Shown here: positions 50,286-62,589 of the stretch, piece after piece
Position numbering within the stretch: the stretch's first letter is position 1
How the letters are laid out: each line of letters starts with the position of its first letter
Assembly (NCBI GenBank): GCA_002794735.1
Contig: NBAZ01000012.1
Span: 620,001-684,000, forward strand
Source: Pyrrhoderma lamaoense
Taxonomy: Eukaryota; Basidiomycota; Agaricomycetes; Hymenochaetales; Hymenochaetaceae
Length of the DNA stretch: 64,000 nucleotides
Direction of reading: 5' to 3'
Notes under the pieces: generated by a model
The model's database searches: none
The model's input: the letters and a program-made list of their open reading frames with translations, nothing else
Told to the model about the DNA's origin: nothing
Position numbers and translations under genes: made by a program

Positions 50286-53200
50286 CGAACGGGAACTAGA
50301 GGGAGAAAAGGAGGAAGTAAGCGTGGGTGAGATGGAAAGAAGAGAGAGAACTGAACGGGATGGGGGGGAATATAAAAAGTGGAGGAGCAGTGAAGTGAAT
50401 GGGATGATACCTAGTATGAATCAGTTAGTCTTTGCCGGGCTGAATGCACACGACGTCGAGCGCAGCGGGCTGTTGATGAGCTCGGCAGCGGAGGACGGGC
50501 AAGGGCAGACGGGCGAGGGAGAGAGAGAGAGACTGAGAGAGGCGAGCTAGGAGACAGAGGGAGAGGACGGGCAGACGGCAGACGGTGTTCAGCTTGAGCT
50601 GAGCTCATTCAGTCCTCGCTCACTCGCTCACTCACTCACCCACCCACCCACTCACTCACTCAAAACTCGCTCACTTGTGAATTCTGTCCAATAATTCGGC
50701 GCTCCTCGGCCCGATTCCATAGCAGTGACCCTATATTACCTACTTGGGAGATGGATTACCGGCAGAACCCGCCATCAAACATACATCACTCAATTGGACT
50801 TGCCGCGTCGTGTTCGCTCATTTGATTATTAATCACCCATCTACTGGCTCCGAATCACCCGCGCTCGTCATCTCCCCCTTCCCTTCTTTCCCACAAGGTG
50901 CTAATCCCTTCCCTTCGCTCTCCCTCTGCCTCTCTCTGCCTTGCACACTCAGTGACTTACCTCGCTCTGTGATATTATTTTCCCGCATGAGCCGGAAGCC
51001 GACGGACTCGAGGAGTAAATGCAGAGGCATGAAATGATGGCTGTGGAACCCAGCGGTCCCGCACGTTCTCGACTAATCTACTCTTCCACCAAAATTTTAT
51101 TTTTTTTCCTCAATTTTTTCAATTTTTTTTTTCCACTCTCTCTTCTCTCCTTTCCGCGTTCCTTATTTCCGTCCGTCCACACACACACACACCTCCGGGC
51201 CTTTCTTTGCGAATTCTAGGCTTTCTCTCCTCTTGTCATTCAAATTCAAATTATCCACAACGTTCCTTGATTGCGTCTATAGCTCAGTTGTCACATTGTT
51301 AATGTATGTTATAACTAACTAGTCAATGCTCTCTCCTCTTATTATACGCATCGTACTACTTGGACCTAATGGGATAGTAAAAAGCTTTTACCCGCCCCCC
51401 TCCCCGTCGCCCGCCCGCCTCTCCTCCCCCCTTTTCGATCTATACTTTCTTTCTTTTTTTTTTCTTTTCTTTTTGACCGTTCCTTTTTTTTTTACTCCCT
51501 CGATAAATTCGATATCAGAATGGAAAGATCCACATCCCCTCTCTCTGTCTCTCTCTCTCCATCCAATCCTCTCCTCCCGAGGGCAACGCCGCAGACCCTT
51601 GACTAAAGCTTACCTCACTCCCCCCCTTTGGGTTTTGAAGCATTGTACAATGTACGATCAATACCGAATATCATAATATCCAATTTACCCAGCTTCTTTC
51701 CCTCCTATTTTCCCTTTTCGCTCTTTATTTCTTGCTTCTTTTTTACTTGGTTCCCTCTCCCTGGAGCTTTGGATCAAGCTCTTTGGATTCCCGAACAGCG
51801 TTACCGTTAGCCGTCAACCGTTAACCAACGGGGCTTTTTTTTTCAACACGTACACGCTCTGTCTCTTTTTTTGCAATTACTTATTTTTTCAAAATTTCTG
51901 AAACGTATTCATACGGTATACGCGACGAATCAATGTCTTCGTATACCGTACTTATTGTGTACACTATATTGCAATGTATATAAATTTATACATCATGATC
52001 ATATACTAACTAACATCTAATACATCTAATTCTCCAAGTAAACCTCAACCACGAATACCAGTATCGGACCTTCTTTTAGAGTAAGAGTAACGTTACCCCT
52101 CCCCTTGTATGATTCGCGACGGACAAAGTTCGAAAAAAGTGAATTACTTCGATGACATTGACAAGCGCCCAAAGTTCCTAAAGTTCCTATAGTGCCTTAA
52201 GAGTAAACGACCACGGACGGGCGCCTCACATGTTTACGTGTGGTTATTTGGTTATTTGGAATTTTTTGGTTATTTCGGTTGCGTACATTGCAATACAATA
52301 CATTCTTTACAATTTACATACATACACATACATACATATAACACATACATATCCTACTTACATACGAATAATACATCCATAAGGATATAATCATATATCA
52401 AATACAACGTATCTTCAATCGTATAAATCTTATATCATATAAGAAGACTCCCCCCTCCCTCCTCACCCCTCACCGAACGGAGTCTTTTCCTTCCCCTCTT
52501 TCTTCCCTTTCGCTTTGTTAACGTAATCCCTTGTTAACGTAATCCCCCCCACACACACACACATAGCTTTCTCACGCAATTAGACGCTTCACACGCTCAC
52601 GCTCACGCTCGCGGCTCGTTAAACGTATTTTTGGTATTTGAGTTATTTGAGTTATTTGAGTTATTGGAGTTATTTGATATTGGTACTTTGACGTTCGAGT
52701 GCTGTTAGGGATTGACTGTTGATGGTGAACGATTTCTTTTTCTTTCTTTTTTGTAACTTGTGACTTGTAATGTGTAGACGTGTAGATGTGTAGACGTGTT
52801 AGGTGTTATGTATTGTGTATTGTGTATGCGATGTATACTATAGGTGATGAGTGATGAGTGATGGTTATGGGTGATGTTTATAGGCGATGTAAAGTTATAT
52901 GTCTACCCTACCCCTCCCCCCCTTCCTTCGTTAAATTAATGACAAAGTTAACAGTCGATGTTAAAAATGACGTTAATGATATATAACCAGTCACTTCAAT
53001 ACTTACCTACATCAGTATTTACTTACTCGATCGAAGATTACTTTATTATACTTCTTGCCCGGGATTTTATTCGAGGAGAGGCGGGCAGGGAAGGGGGGAG
53101 AGGAATCTACTACCTGCTACCTGTTACTGCTACTATCTATTACTACTAAAACAATAAAATAAGCCTGAAATCTGAAATCTTGAACCTTATAACATTCGTT

Positions 53201-53375
53201 CACACATAAGTAACTTGATTATTTCCTTCAGAAACTCGTGTATAATGAGTACTTGAGAAATTTTGAGAAATTTTGAGAAAGAAGTCTAACGTCTAAAACA
53301 TTCGACGAACGAAATAAAGAACTGAGAGAACCTGGCTTATGATATTAAGTTTAGTGTATACTTACTTACTTACTC

Positions 53376-53422
<47 letters not shown>

Positions 53423-53816
53423 CACTTATCTAGTTGTACCAGCTTCACCTAATACTTAACCTCATCCTCATCCTCGTTCTTGTTCTTGTTCTCATTTTGA
53501 TAGTAAATAGATGATAGGTCTGAGTTTGAGCTTGAGTATGAGCTTGGTAGGCGTCATTAAGTAAACAAGTAAGTAAACAAGCTAACTAACTAACTAACTA
53601 ACCAAGTAACTAAAAAGTCCCCGAAACCAATACCCCTTCGGTCAAATGGTACGAAACTGACAACTCAATAGACCCAAATTTCGTTTTCGTTTTCTTTTTC
53701 GATTCACATCTCAGGTAATAGGTACCAGGTATCAAATTACTATAACTACTTTTCCCTCTTACATTAAACATATACATGAACAGCCCCATACATAAACAGA
53801 CACATATACGTATGCA
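50286..53816. other. AreA upstream region, repeat-rich
   Basis: Long promoter and leader of the minus-strand AreA-like gene, followed by the 3' flank of YSH1. It contains CTCA/CCCA tetranucleotide repeats at about 50610-50662, CT-rich tracts at 51070-51240 and 51390-51600, a CA repeat near 52548, GAGTTATTT units near 52638-52672, and CTTA and CTAA repeats near 53360-53605. The many short open frames are shadows of biased composition. No gene is supported. Confidence 0.45.
53360..53424. repeat. (CTTA)n tetranucleotide microsatellite
   Basis: A run of about fifteen TTAC units with two interruptions (CTCA), in the 3' flank of YSH1. A related (CTAA)n patch lies at about 53582-53603. Confidence 0.85.
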
Positions 53817-56800
53817 TCACACATAAGCATCTGCGAGCGAGGTTACTGTCGTTAAAGCCAAGTCGAGAACTGCCTCTACGCGTTTTCGGAGTTGGTCGCT
53901 TGCGCTTTCGACGGTCTATAAAGAGAGAAAGAGATGGTGTGTGTGTTTGGTTAGTTAAACTGATTCTGAGAGTGAGGTAAAGAAATAAAGAAACAGAGAG
54001 AAGTAAAGAGAAGTGGGGAGTAGAGAAGTAAAGAGAAGTAGAGAATAAAGACCATAAAAACTCCAAACTCACCATACTAGCCAAATTAATAAAAGCCTCC
54101 GTCTCGTCAACAGCAACGAGGAGACCCGGTGCGTCCTCTTCCTCCTCCTCGTCGTCGTTATTCCCATCACCATCAGTTTTTTTAACGACGCGATCTGGAG
54201 AGGGATCATCCGGCATGTGTAACTCCACCTCGCCAAAGTGAGCTTCGAGGAACATGGCTAGTCTTTGGATTCTTGAGATTGCTGTGTCTTCTTCTTTGTC
54301 TGCGTGTGGGTGTGGGTGTTTGTGACTGTGTGCGTGTGTGGTTACTGGAAGGAAAGACAGAGAGAGAGTATGTGTATGTGTGTGGTGGTGGGGGGGGGAG
54401 GAGGGAGGGAAGGGGAAGGGTGGAAGTTTAGTTGTTAGTAAAAACCACGAATCTGGAGAGAGAAGAGGGAAAAGTGTGTTTTGGTGAAGAAGACGTTACA
54501 TTTTACGGATGCTGGACTAGAGTCGATGCCCATTAAGAGAGATAGACATGCATCGGCAATCATATCATTACTCGCGCTCGAGTCCCATTCCATCGTGAGT
54601 TCATGTTCATCGCTATGTTTCACGTCGACGGCCCCCATCACCTATGATGAATTTTAAGTATCAAAATACTATTCCCTCCCCTCCATCACCCCTCTCTCTC
54701 TGATCTCTGAGGGTTTAGTTGTGAGAAAGTAAAACGTACCCGTAGAGTAGGAACACCCTCAGCGTCCACCCCGTCTTCTACCTTCCCGTACATACCCTCC
54801 AAATGCCATCGAACAAGCTCCCAACCCACACCAAGCGCGAGTTTTTGACGCTGAGTCACCGAACAGGTGGATAGACCTGCAAAGTCTCGGAGATCCCGAG
54901 GGTCGAGAAGAGTATATGAATAGTCTTTTGAGACTAGGAGTCCGGATATGACGGTGTTTAGTTTGGGAGGGTTGGCGGCTAAGGTTCCGATAGCCTATAT
55001 TATATTAGAGAGTTTTTTGGAAGTTCATATTGTTAGTGATGGTCTAGCCTTTTAGTAAAGAGAGAGAGATGGGAGGTTAACTATTACCTTTGCGACTCGT
55101 TCTCCTCTGAACGTGAGTTTTAAAGTTTCGCAGTTTCGAGGTGTATGAATCTTTACTTCCTCTTCACGGTCTTTGTAACGTTGCTGTAACGAAGCACGAA
55201 GACGGCCCATTGCCGTTTGTTCACCATGCACAAGCACCTTTCAGCAGCAAAGAAAAAATCATCAAACTTGGGAATTGGACTAATGGATGATACTTGGTGA
55301 AAACTTACGACGTGTTGAGCTTTGACTAGTTCGATGAACTCAGTGTTTTGCCTCCCATCGACGTGAGCGCTAAATGAGAGATAGTCGACCGACAGTCTTC
55401 TCGGTATAGTATTGCCCTTCACTCCGATGATTTCCTCTGGTTCGTTGATTATATCCTAGTAGACATACATAATGAGTCAGGGATACCGTTCAACCGCAGA
55501 CCGACTTGAGAGAGAGAAAACAAGGTACTCAAATATAGGTTCACTCGAGGTTTGAAGGGGAGGGATAAATGAACATTTATTGAACCAGTAGAAGTACATT
55601 GAAAGCAACTATCTATCCCTAGACACAGTCGCTTTAAACTCACCCTTGCCATAGTACCCTCGACTGAATAACCGGTGATGATGAGGCCATTACGAGGATC
55701 AGGGGCCCAAAGTTCAAGAAGCTCACGACTAGGGCCTACCTGTAACATACCCGGTGTCGCCAAAACGACACATGGAGGGCCCTCAGCTATTTTCCTCTCC
55801 CATCCACGTACCTGAGGCAAATTGGAAATATGTCTAATGCCCCGTTCCTCTCAGTTACCTATCATAATACCACTGCACAAAAGTTGACCACGCACTTGAA
55901 AATGAAAGGGTTGTCTTTCTTAGCAAACCTTGATCGTACATTTGAATTCATTGTATGAATATACGTTTGGTATATTGCCATACACTTTCTTGCCAAGTTT
56001 GAAGCATAGTATACAGGAACACTATGCAAATCGGGATGTTTCTTCCAGTATTCTTCTAAAATTAGAAGAAGCTCCTGAGCTCGTCCAAGTGCAAAGACCG
56101 GCATGAGTACATGACCTCCTCTACGGATGATTGAATGTACAAGACTCGTGAAGCGATGTTCCTTTTCTTCACGCTCTTCGTGACCCTGAACACCATATGT
56201 ACTTTCAACGATAAGAACATCAGGCCTTACGGGAGGTACCTCAGCCTTGACAAGATGTCTGTCTTCTTCTCGCGAATAATCGCCCGTATATAAGATTTTC
56301 AGTCCCGCAATGTCAAGTAAGAACATACATGCGCCCAAGACATGACCAGCATGATAAGGTGTGAATGAAAGGCCAGGACTTATAGTTATCAACTGGTGGG
56401 CTGAAACAGGAATAATAGAAGACAATGACATGGACAAATCAAGAGGAGAAAAAAGAGCATCTTCATCAGTTGAACTAGCCAAAGAAAAGTCAACAATGAT
56501 AGACGGAAAAGAGTACATAAAAAAAGACATACCTCATTCTCACAAAGTCCTGCATCATGAATCTGTACACCGCTTTTGTTGGATGGGTCATGTATACTTT
56601 GCCCTTACCATGTCTAAAATTCGTTTTTTCCATGACGTACGTGAGAGATGCCGCATGGTCGAGGTGAAAGCTTGAAGAACCTAGCTTAAGTAGATACAAC
56701 GATATGAATTTTGAAGGAAAGTAAACTTTACTGTGTAATAAGGATAGCGTCCACCGTGCTCCAGTCTAGCTCATCTATGAAAGGAAGTGAGGCCATACCA

Positions 56801-56928
56801 CTGTAGGCCAGATGCACACCTGCATCCAAGACGACCGTCTTTCCTCGGTACTGAAGAACACAGCATGATCTACCAACTTCCTGTCCAGCACCGAGAAGAG
56901 TGACACTCAACGTTGGATAGTCAGGCAT
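53817..56928 (-). CDS. YSH1: YSH1/CPSF73 endonuclease of the pre-mRNA cleavage and polyadenylation factor
   Basis: Metallo-beta-lactamase/beta-CASP nuclease that cuts pre-mRNA before polyadenylation, in the nucleus, as part of CPSF/CPF. The first in-frame ATG is at 56928 ([20 protein letters not shown]). An upstream exon is possible because the frame stays open to about 56943. Motifs: [30 protein letters not shown], the zinc-binding HxHxDH motif, made by splicing across the intron that ends near 56675; [126 protein letters not shown]; and [13 protein letters not shown]. The C-terminal domain runs to [18 protein letters not shown] and a stop at 53817. All zinc ligands appear present. The junction near 55900 is ambiguous. 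Confidence 0.93.
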
Positions 56929-57213
56929 CGCGCGCGTCAACAAGTGAGCTGAAGATGAAACACAATACTCTTTAGTCTAAGTCTAGATTGTAAAGGTGGT
57001 AGCTTCTCGGCTAATTCCGAGCTAGCGCGTAACAAAACCAAGCCACCACTCAGACATTTATTATTTAATTCCATTGTTCATAGACATAATTGTATTGTAC
57101 ATGCATAAATACATGCCCTGTATTGTTTTTCTGTGTCAAAACTCGCATAAATACCACAGTGGTGCAAAAGATTAAATTCGGCTGTTCTCTTCTCCCAAAA
57201 CCACCTGCTCAAC

Positions 57214-58101
57214 ATGGCACTCGGGACTCACAAACGGTTTGTCGATACTTTGTCTACTTTTCTTTGCTCTTCATGCTCAATGTTTGTCATGACACCTCCA
57301 GTTCAGCACCTTCCTGTGCAGAGTCGTACGTATCGTATCGAACGGCGTACTCAACTACTACCACAGTTTGCGACTCGAAGTCAAATGGTCCAGATAAATT
57401 GATGGAGGAAGTCAACAAGCCCAAGATGATACAGTTTATTCGGGTGATTATATTTCAACTAAATGATGGCTCATCTATCAAACCACTCACTGTTAAGGCT
57501 GCAGGCTCTGAAACGCAGATTTAATAAATTCATACATATCCCTGAAGACAAGAAGTTCACAACCACAAAGAACAACGGGACTATTAGAAATAAAATCCGT
57601 AAACGAGACTATATTCCAGGCGAGATTCCCAATGAGAATAAAATGTCTTTCGAGATCATTGAAGCAGATATGAAAGGAAAGCATTATGATGATTCGCTAG
57701 AGCTTTTGCCCGACTTCCCGAGGAATCCTCCGCGGACAAGAACCTCTTCTAGCAATATGCCTTCGCAATATAGTTCGTATGTATTGCCTAGAATGAACCC
57801 CCATGCAACTAGGTCTACCCCCAATCTTCACCCTAAAGCAGAGAAATACTATGTGGCTAGGAGTGATGTCTCAGTAACCAACTTTCTTGGAGAGTTCGAG
57901 TTCCCAGTAGTCCCAGTAACCGAAGCGGACCTTCTTAACAAGGTCCCAGCAGTAATCTTACGACGACCGGTTCACCAGAAGGCTCGTGGTGATGCATTAT
58001 CGTTTCATAGACCTACTAAAGACGCATATCCGGGTTTTATGAACTTGCATAAAGTCGTACATGACGCCGAATTCATATATGAAGACGAAGAGAAATATTA
58101 G
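57214..58101 (+). CDS. Unrecognised basic protein, three exons
   Basis: Divergent from YSH1, with start codons about 285 bases apart. My model is ATG at 57214, a short first exon (MALGTHKR), an intron ending at CTCCAG near 57300, an exon reading SAPSCAESYVSYRTAYSTTT to KPKMIQFIR, an intron from GTGATT to CTGCAG (about 57442-57510), and a final exon ALKRRFNKFIHIPEDKKFTT to the stop at 58101. Phases fit throughout. Later blocks that look conserved are RDYIPGEIPNENK, DFPRNPPRTRTSS, YVLPRMNPHATRSTPNLHP, FEFPVVPVTEADLLNKVPAV, ILRRPVHQKARGDALSFHRP and PGFMNLHKVVHDAEFIYEDE. The protein is basic with a Ser/Thr/Arg-rich N-terminus, which could mean a mitochondrial location, but I cannot name a family. 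Confidence 0.55.
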
Positions 58102-58624
58102 CCTGTTGTTTTCTGTGTTTATCAATTTTTCATTTTGATGGATCTGTCAAGTCGTGCCAGGCCCCCTTTTCTTAAGTCCTTTTCTATTTGCGATTCGATA
58201 TCTATAAGTCCCACCTTCCTTTTTTTTCGCCTACCAAATCCTCTTCACCATTGTAAACCTAGTCAATTCTTCCAATTTGGGTCTTTTACTAGTCTCTCCT
58301 TCATTTCCTGGTTTCTTCTCTCCGATGTCTGGAAGTTTACTTGCATCATTGCCTTTGTAGTTGAGAAGTGTCTTCAGCTCTCTGTTGTACATCTTAAGTA
58401 GAATTGTTCAGTTTTATGTCATTGATGTTAATCTAGATACTTTTATGACTTACACGTTCATCTTTCCCCTCTCCTATTGGATCACGCCCGAAATCGTTCA
58501 CTTTATCTTCTTCCTCACGAGCATCCATACCGGCTCTGCGTCGTGTTGCAAAGCTGACTAGATTCACACCAATAATAATCTTCACAACGACACAGCTATT
58601 TGACGTTAGCGAGAGATCTCAGAG
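58102..58624. other. Convergent intergenic region
   Basis: T-rich DNA between two genes that end here. It contains no supported coding region, although an 88-codon plus-strand frame (58135-58401) exists; it is hydrophobic by composition and has no other support. Confidence 0.45.
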
Positions 58625-60598
58625 TCAAGTGAGTAAAACTAACCAGACCCAACCTATTACACCGACGGCTATCCACTTGGCCCTATCTAATATGATCTCG
58701 GCTATATTGATGGGGGAAAAGGTATAGGTTGATATAACGATTCCAGCTGATTGTGAGCCAATAAGTGCAGCTAAAACAGCCAGAGGGAGAGCAGGAAAAC
58801 CCAATCGGCGGGCAACTATTGGAGACTGGTCTACATAGGAATGCTAATGAACTTGTTAATATCCAGTCTTGGGCATCTGAACGGATTAACACATACTTTT
58901 CTAGCGCTTCTTCGACCAATTGCACTCCCATTAGCGAGGTCCAAGCAAAGTACATCCATATATCTCTCATATACAGACGGCCGAATATGATTAAACTTAG
59001 TAATGAAAGCGTGTTTGAGCCAGTCAACGACTTGCTCCGAAAGTAGTACGGTTAGTACAGGCTAAGAGTCAAAGGAGTTATGAGTATAATCTTGTTTCTA
59101 TTTCTGAAAAGGAAGCATTTACATATAAGATAGTCCAAACAATATGCCCTTCGCGGAACCAGCCAAAGCTTTTTGGTAGAAAAATACCTTCTGAGAAGTC
59201 AAATTCTGAACCATACATCTCAAGTAAGTTTCTGAGCCCAACGGCGGTGAGCATCAGGGCGAGAGTGAATCGTTCGACGATATCTAACGCCTATAAGTTT
59301 GATTTTCCTGAAAACCGTAATCCTCTACATACCAGCGCATGTGATTTGGAAGAGGTTATCTTTCTCAAATTTTTTGAAAACGCTCCCCTTTATTTCCACA
59401 AATTGATTAGAAACTAGTAAAGTTAAGAGTGCATGGTCATAGGAGTTAACTGCTACGTTTAGAGCCATCAACTGATAAACAAGGACCAGGGTGTGTGATA
59501 CTATCGGATTATAAGGATCAATGCCTGCCATTGAGAAGGGAGCAACTTACCTATATAAAGCGTAGCAATGAAAAAGTACAAAAAAGGTCTTAATGTCTGT
59601 GAGGATAAAGCAGATTTACGAGAAAGTAGCAGTAATGTGGATCTTGAAAAAACACAATCTAAGATGTCTTGTCCAAAGGAAGACAGTAATCTGTCTGCTA
59701 TCTTTTCCACTTCGTCAGGACCTAATGACGTTATGAAGCATATAAATTACCTCCAGGGCATTGAATATCACATATAGCTTAATAGTTTCTTGACCGCGGA
59801 TGGAATGATATATCTTGCTAGCGTCGGTCAATGGAATAAGGATAAGTATAGAGACAATAAGGAGCAGAGCTCGAAGAAGATCTGCCTTCTGAGATGGAGG
59901 GAGTGAAGACTTGGTAAAGACTATACTAAATGCATGAAATACTGCGAGGACGCAACGGATTGGCAGGATTGTAAATGTGTAGAGAAATGAATCAAAGCAT
60001 AGAATAAACCCAAATCCTAGAATCTACATTCGTAATGAACGATGAGCGAAAAACTGATGTGAGAAAAAGATGGACACACTTTCTCAACGGCTAGGGGAAT
60101 ATTTAAAAAGTTGCTAACTCGCTCCCATTTCAGTTCCTGATGGGAGTCAAAATCCGTGGCAAGCAGTTCTTCTCTAAGATAATCCCAAAGAGAGAAGGGG
60201 ACGTAGTGAGATCTCTCGTGTAGATATTTAGAGTCTAGCTCAACTGGGGGTGGAGAGGAAGGCATTGGGGTCTCAATTAGTGGAGAAGATGGAAGCGATG
60301 CATAAGTTAGTGTATCTTGACAGAGATGAGAACTCAGTATAGTTGGCGAAGGAGACCCTTCCTCTTTTTTGACTGCATAACCTTCTGCCCCGTAGTCCAT
60401 ATCCGACTCATCACTGTATTGATCACTTTCTTCCTTCACATGGACCTCAGAAGACATAGGATCTGATGAGTGACGCTTAGAGGATGACAGAGGTTGAAGC
60501 CCATAGGCTGAGGGTTTGCGAGTCATGCTATGTAGACTTGCCATAGCGGAGGCTCTTCTGCTTAGACGTACATGTCGTAAGTGGGCAGATTCAGGCAT
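58625..60598 (-). CDS. EMP65: TAPT1/EMP65 family multi-pass ER membrane protein
   Basis: Member of the eukaryotic TAPT1 (DUF747) family; yeast Emp65 acts with Slp1 in ER membrane protein quality control. The ATG at 60598 begins MPESAHLRHVRLSRRASAMA. An acidic, Ser-rich cytosolic region of about 120 residues follows, then SLWDYLREELLATDFDSHQE, the usual family entry to the membrane domain. Multi-pass segments are split over many exons: LCFDSFLYTFTILPIRCVLA, LRALLLIVSILILIPLTDAS, IADRLLSSFGQDILDCVFSR, and the signature VYQLMALNVAVNSYDHALLT, VSNQFVEIKGSVFKKFEKDN, LFQITCADIVERFTLALML. The C-terminus reads DWLKHAFITKFNHIRPSVYE, HSYVDQSPIVARRLGFPALP and IGSQSAGIVISTYTF, stopping at 58625. The frame looks intact. 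The start codon lies 178 bases from the divergent gene at 60777, so the promoter is shared. Confidence 0.9.
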
Positions 60599-60776
60599 AA
60601 GACTACAGACTTGACGACCTCTGGGAATTAAGGGCTATTACTGGCGATGTAAGTGTGAGCTGGACGTGATACACAATGAGTACAGTCATAGACTCACGTG
60701 CCGAGTTACTCGACGCGAAGACGAAGATTGAAAATCTTGGACTTGACGTTTAGAGCGCGACGGGGATCGTCACTCG

Positions 60777-62311
60777 ATGTTTTTTGTCCGCTCACGTTTA
60801 TTCTTTCAGCCTCGGGCGGCACAATGGAACAGAATCAGACTTTTGTCAACGATCCCACAACTACCTCCTAGGGAGGAATGGAAAAAGCTGTTCCCTTCAT
60901 CTCAGAATCAGGGTAGAGTTTACCTTCAAAACGAAGACACTGCGGACAAGGTAGCCAACGGCATACTCAAAGGCCCGGATGGTAAAGAATATGAAGGAGA
61001 ACCCAAAGTCATAATTGAGTCATTCCCAGGAATGTTTTTTTCTCCTTCGATATAAAGTCCCGTTGCTCATAATCAGTCTGGATATTTAGGACCGGGGGTT
61101 TTGACCCGCAGTTTAATGAAATTACCTCCTTCTAAAGTAAAGAAAATCATTGTACTGGAGGATGTAGAAACATACAACGAATATCTCAAGGTACATTCTA
61201 GCTGGGTGAGCATAATCAAGAAGGTTACTGATCTAATCTACTAGCCATTAGAAGAATATGATCCCCGTGTAACTGTTTTGCCCTTGTCAGGATACCTTTG
61301 GTCCACCTATCCAGAAATCGAGGCGCGAGGTCTTCTTAATGATGTAATTAAAAGAGACTGGTCCGATACGAGTTCGTACTATGCTTTGCTTTATCAATAT
61401 ATGTCTTTCTAATACGCTTGCTCAGTTCCAAATCTACATTTCGTCTCTCACATTCCACATACAGTCCTTGGAGACCAATTGGTAGCACAACTGTGGAGAA
61501 TAGTTCCAGAAAGGTCATGGCTTTTTAGATATGGCCGTGTTCCAATGTCCTTTATAATGAGTGAACTCTTGCATGAAGTACGTGAATCTCCATTATGAAG
61601 TGATTGTATTTGTAACTCCTTTGAAAGCGTGTTGTGGCCCCTCCTGGAGCTACTAAATACAACAAATTGAGCGTTATTGCGTCGGCAACCTCGGAAATAA
61701 AAAATATAATTCCGAAGGAAGAGCTAAAGCCCTATCCAGAACACTTCTGGCCTATAGGCGGACGTGGTCATGGTCATCGGGTGTCTGGGACACCCTTCGT
61801 CGCAATCAACGTCTTCCCTACTATCGATTCTGTGTGTATATCGTGTGATGGAAAAACATTTACTCAAGATTGAACTTATTTTGCTCCCATTACAGTGCAT
61901 TGAACCTGGAAAGACCGACAAATGGGACTACGTCCTTCGACGACTATTTGTCTTAAAGAGCACAAATCTCGACAAAGCCATCAGGTAAAAGTTTTCAACC
62001 ATTCTTGGAACAATTTTGATGCTCACTAATATTGTCCTTTGATAGCGCCCTGGGTCCTGGAGCCCAAAATCTAAAGAAAATCATCGCTGATCCATCAAAA
62101 CCCCCAAACCAACGGGCTAACATGGTAAAACCCGTTCGAAGATTAACATTAGATGACTTCAAAATTGTCGTTAAAGCATTCGATGAATGGCCTTTCGCCC
62201 CTGAAGTTCGTTTGTTTTTGAGTGAATAACTTTCTTCCCGTATATAGCTAACACTATCTTCAGGACCTCGGAATTCGGGATCCAATCTACAAAAATATAG
62301 AGCGCGACTAG
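60777..62311 (+). CDS. Mitochondrial transcription factor B / rRNA dimethyladenosine transferase-like protein
   Basis: The ATG at 60777 gives an Arg-rich, acid-poor leader (MFFVRSRLFFQPRAAQWNRI) typical of mitochondrial import. The SAM-binding motif I equivalent is VIIESFPGPGVLTRSL, split by the first intron, followed by IIVLEDVETYNEYL. Later blocks are VPNLHFVSHIPHTVLGDQLV, VPERSWLFRYGRVPMSFIMS and HFWPIGGRGHGH; the last exon encodes DLGIRDPIYKNIERD. This suits the KsgA/Dim1/mtTFB superfamily and most resembles the fungal mitochondrial transcription factor branch (Mtf1-like), where methylation activity is often lost. The usual NLPY-type motif is replaced by SHIPHTV, supporting the non-methylating branch. 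The first intron has an unusual donor: the reading frame requires splicing after CCAG at 61029, where the next bases are GAATGT instead of GT. Either this is a rare non-GT donor or a base is wrong there. Confidence 0.78.
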
Positions 62312-62589
62312 AACTCAATGCATCTACTTACTCGGGATATTTTAAAGTATTTTTTACGATAAGGAGATCCCCTTACAATCCGTTGGGCTTAAATTCATAG
62401 TTGGTGACATCCGGAAAGTTTAGGTTGTGGATAGTTGTTATCATAAACTAGCATTGCAAAGACGATAATTTACATGAAAAAATACAATGATGAACGAACA
62501 CATTGTTCGTGAGTTATTGGTATGTCAAGTATGGGAATAAATGCGGATATGCCTTTCAAAAATATTGAGAGAAGATTAAATGAAGCCTA

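Noticed and set aside
51270..51345. tRNA-like start TATAGCTCAGTTG
   Set aside because: It resembles a D-arm, but no matching acceptor stem, anticodon arm or T-loop (GTTCGA-type) follows at the right distance.
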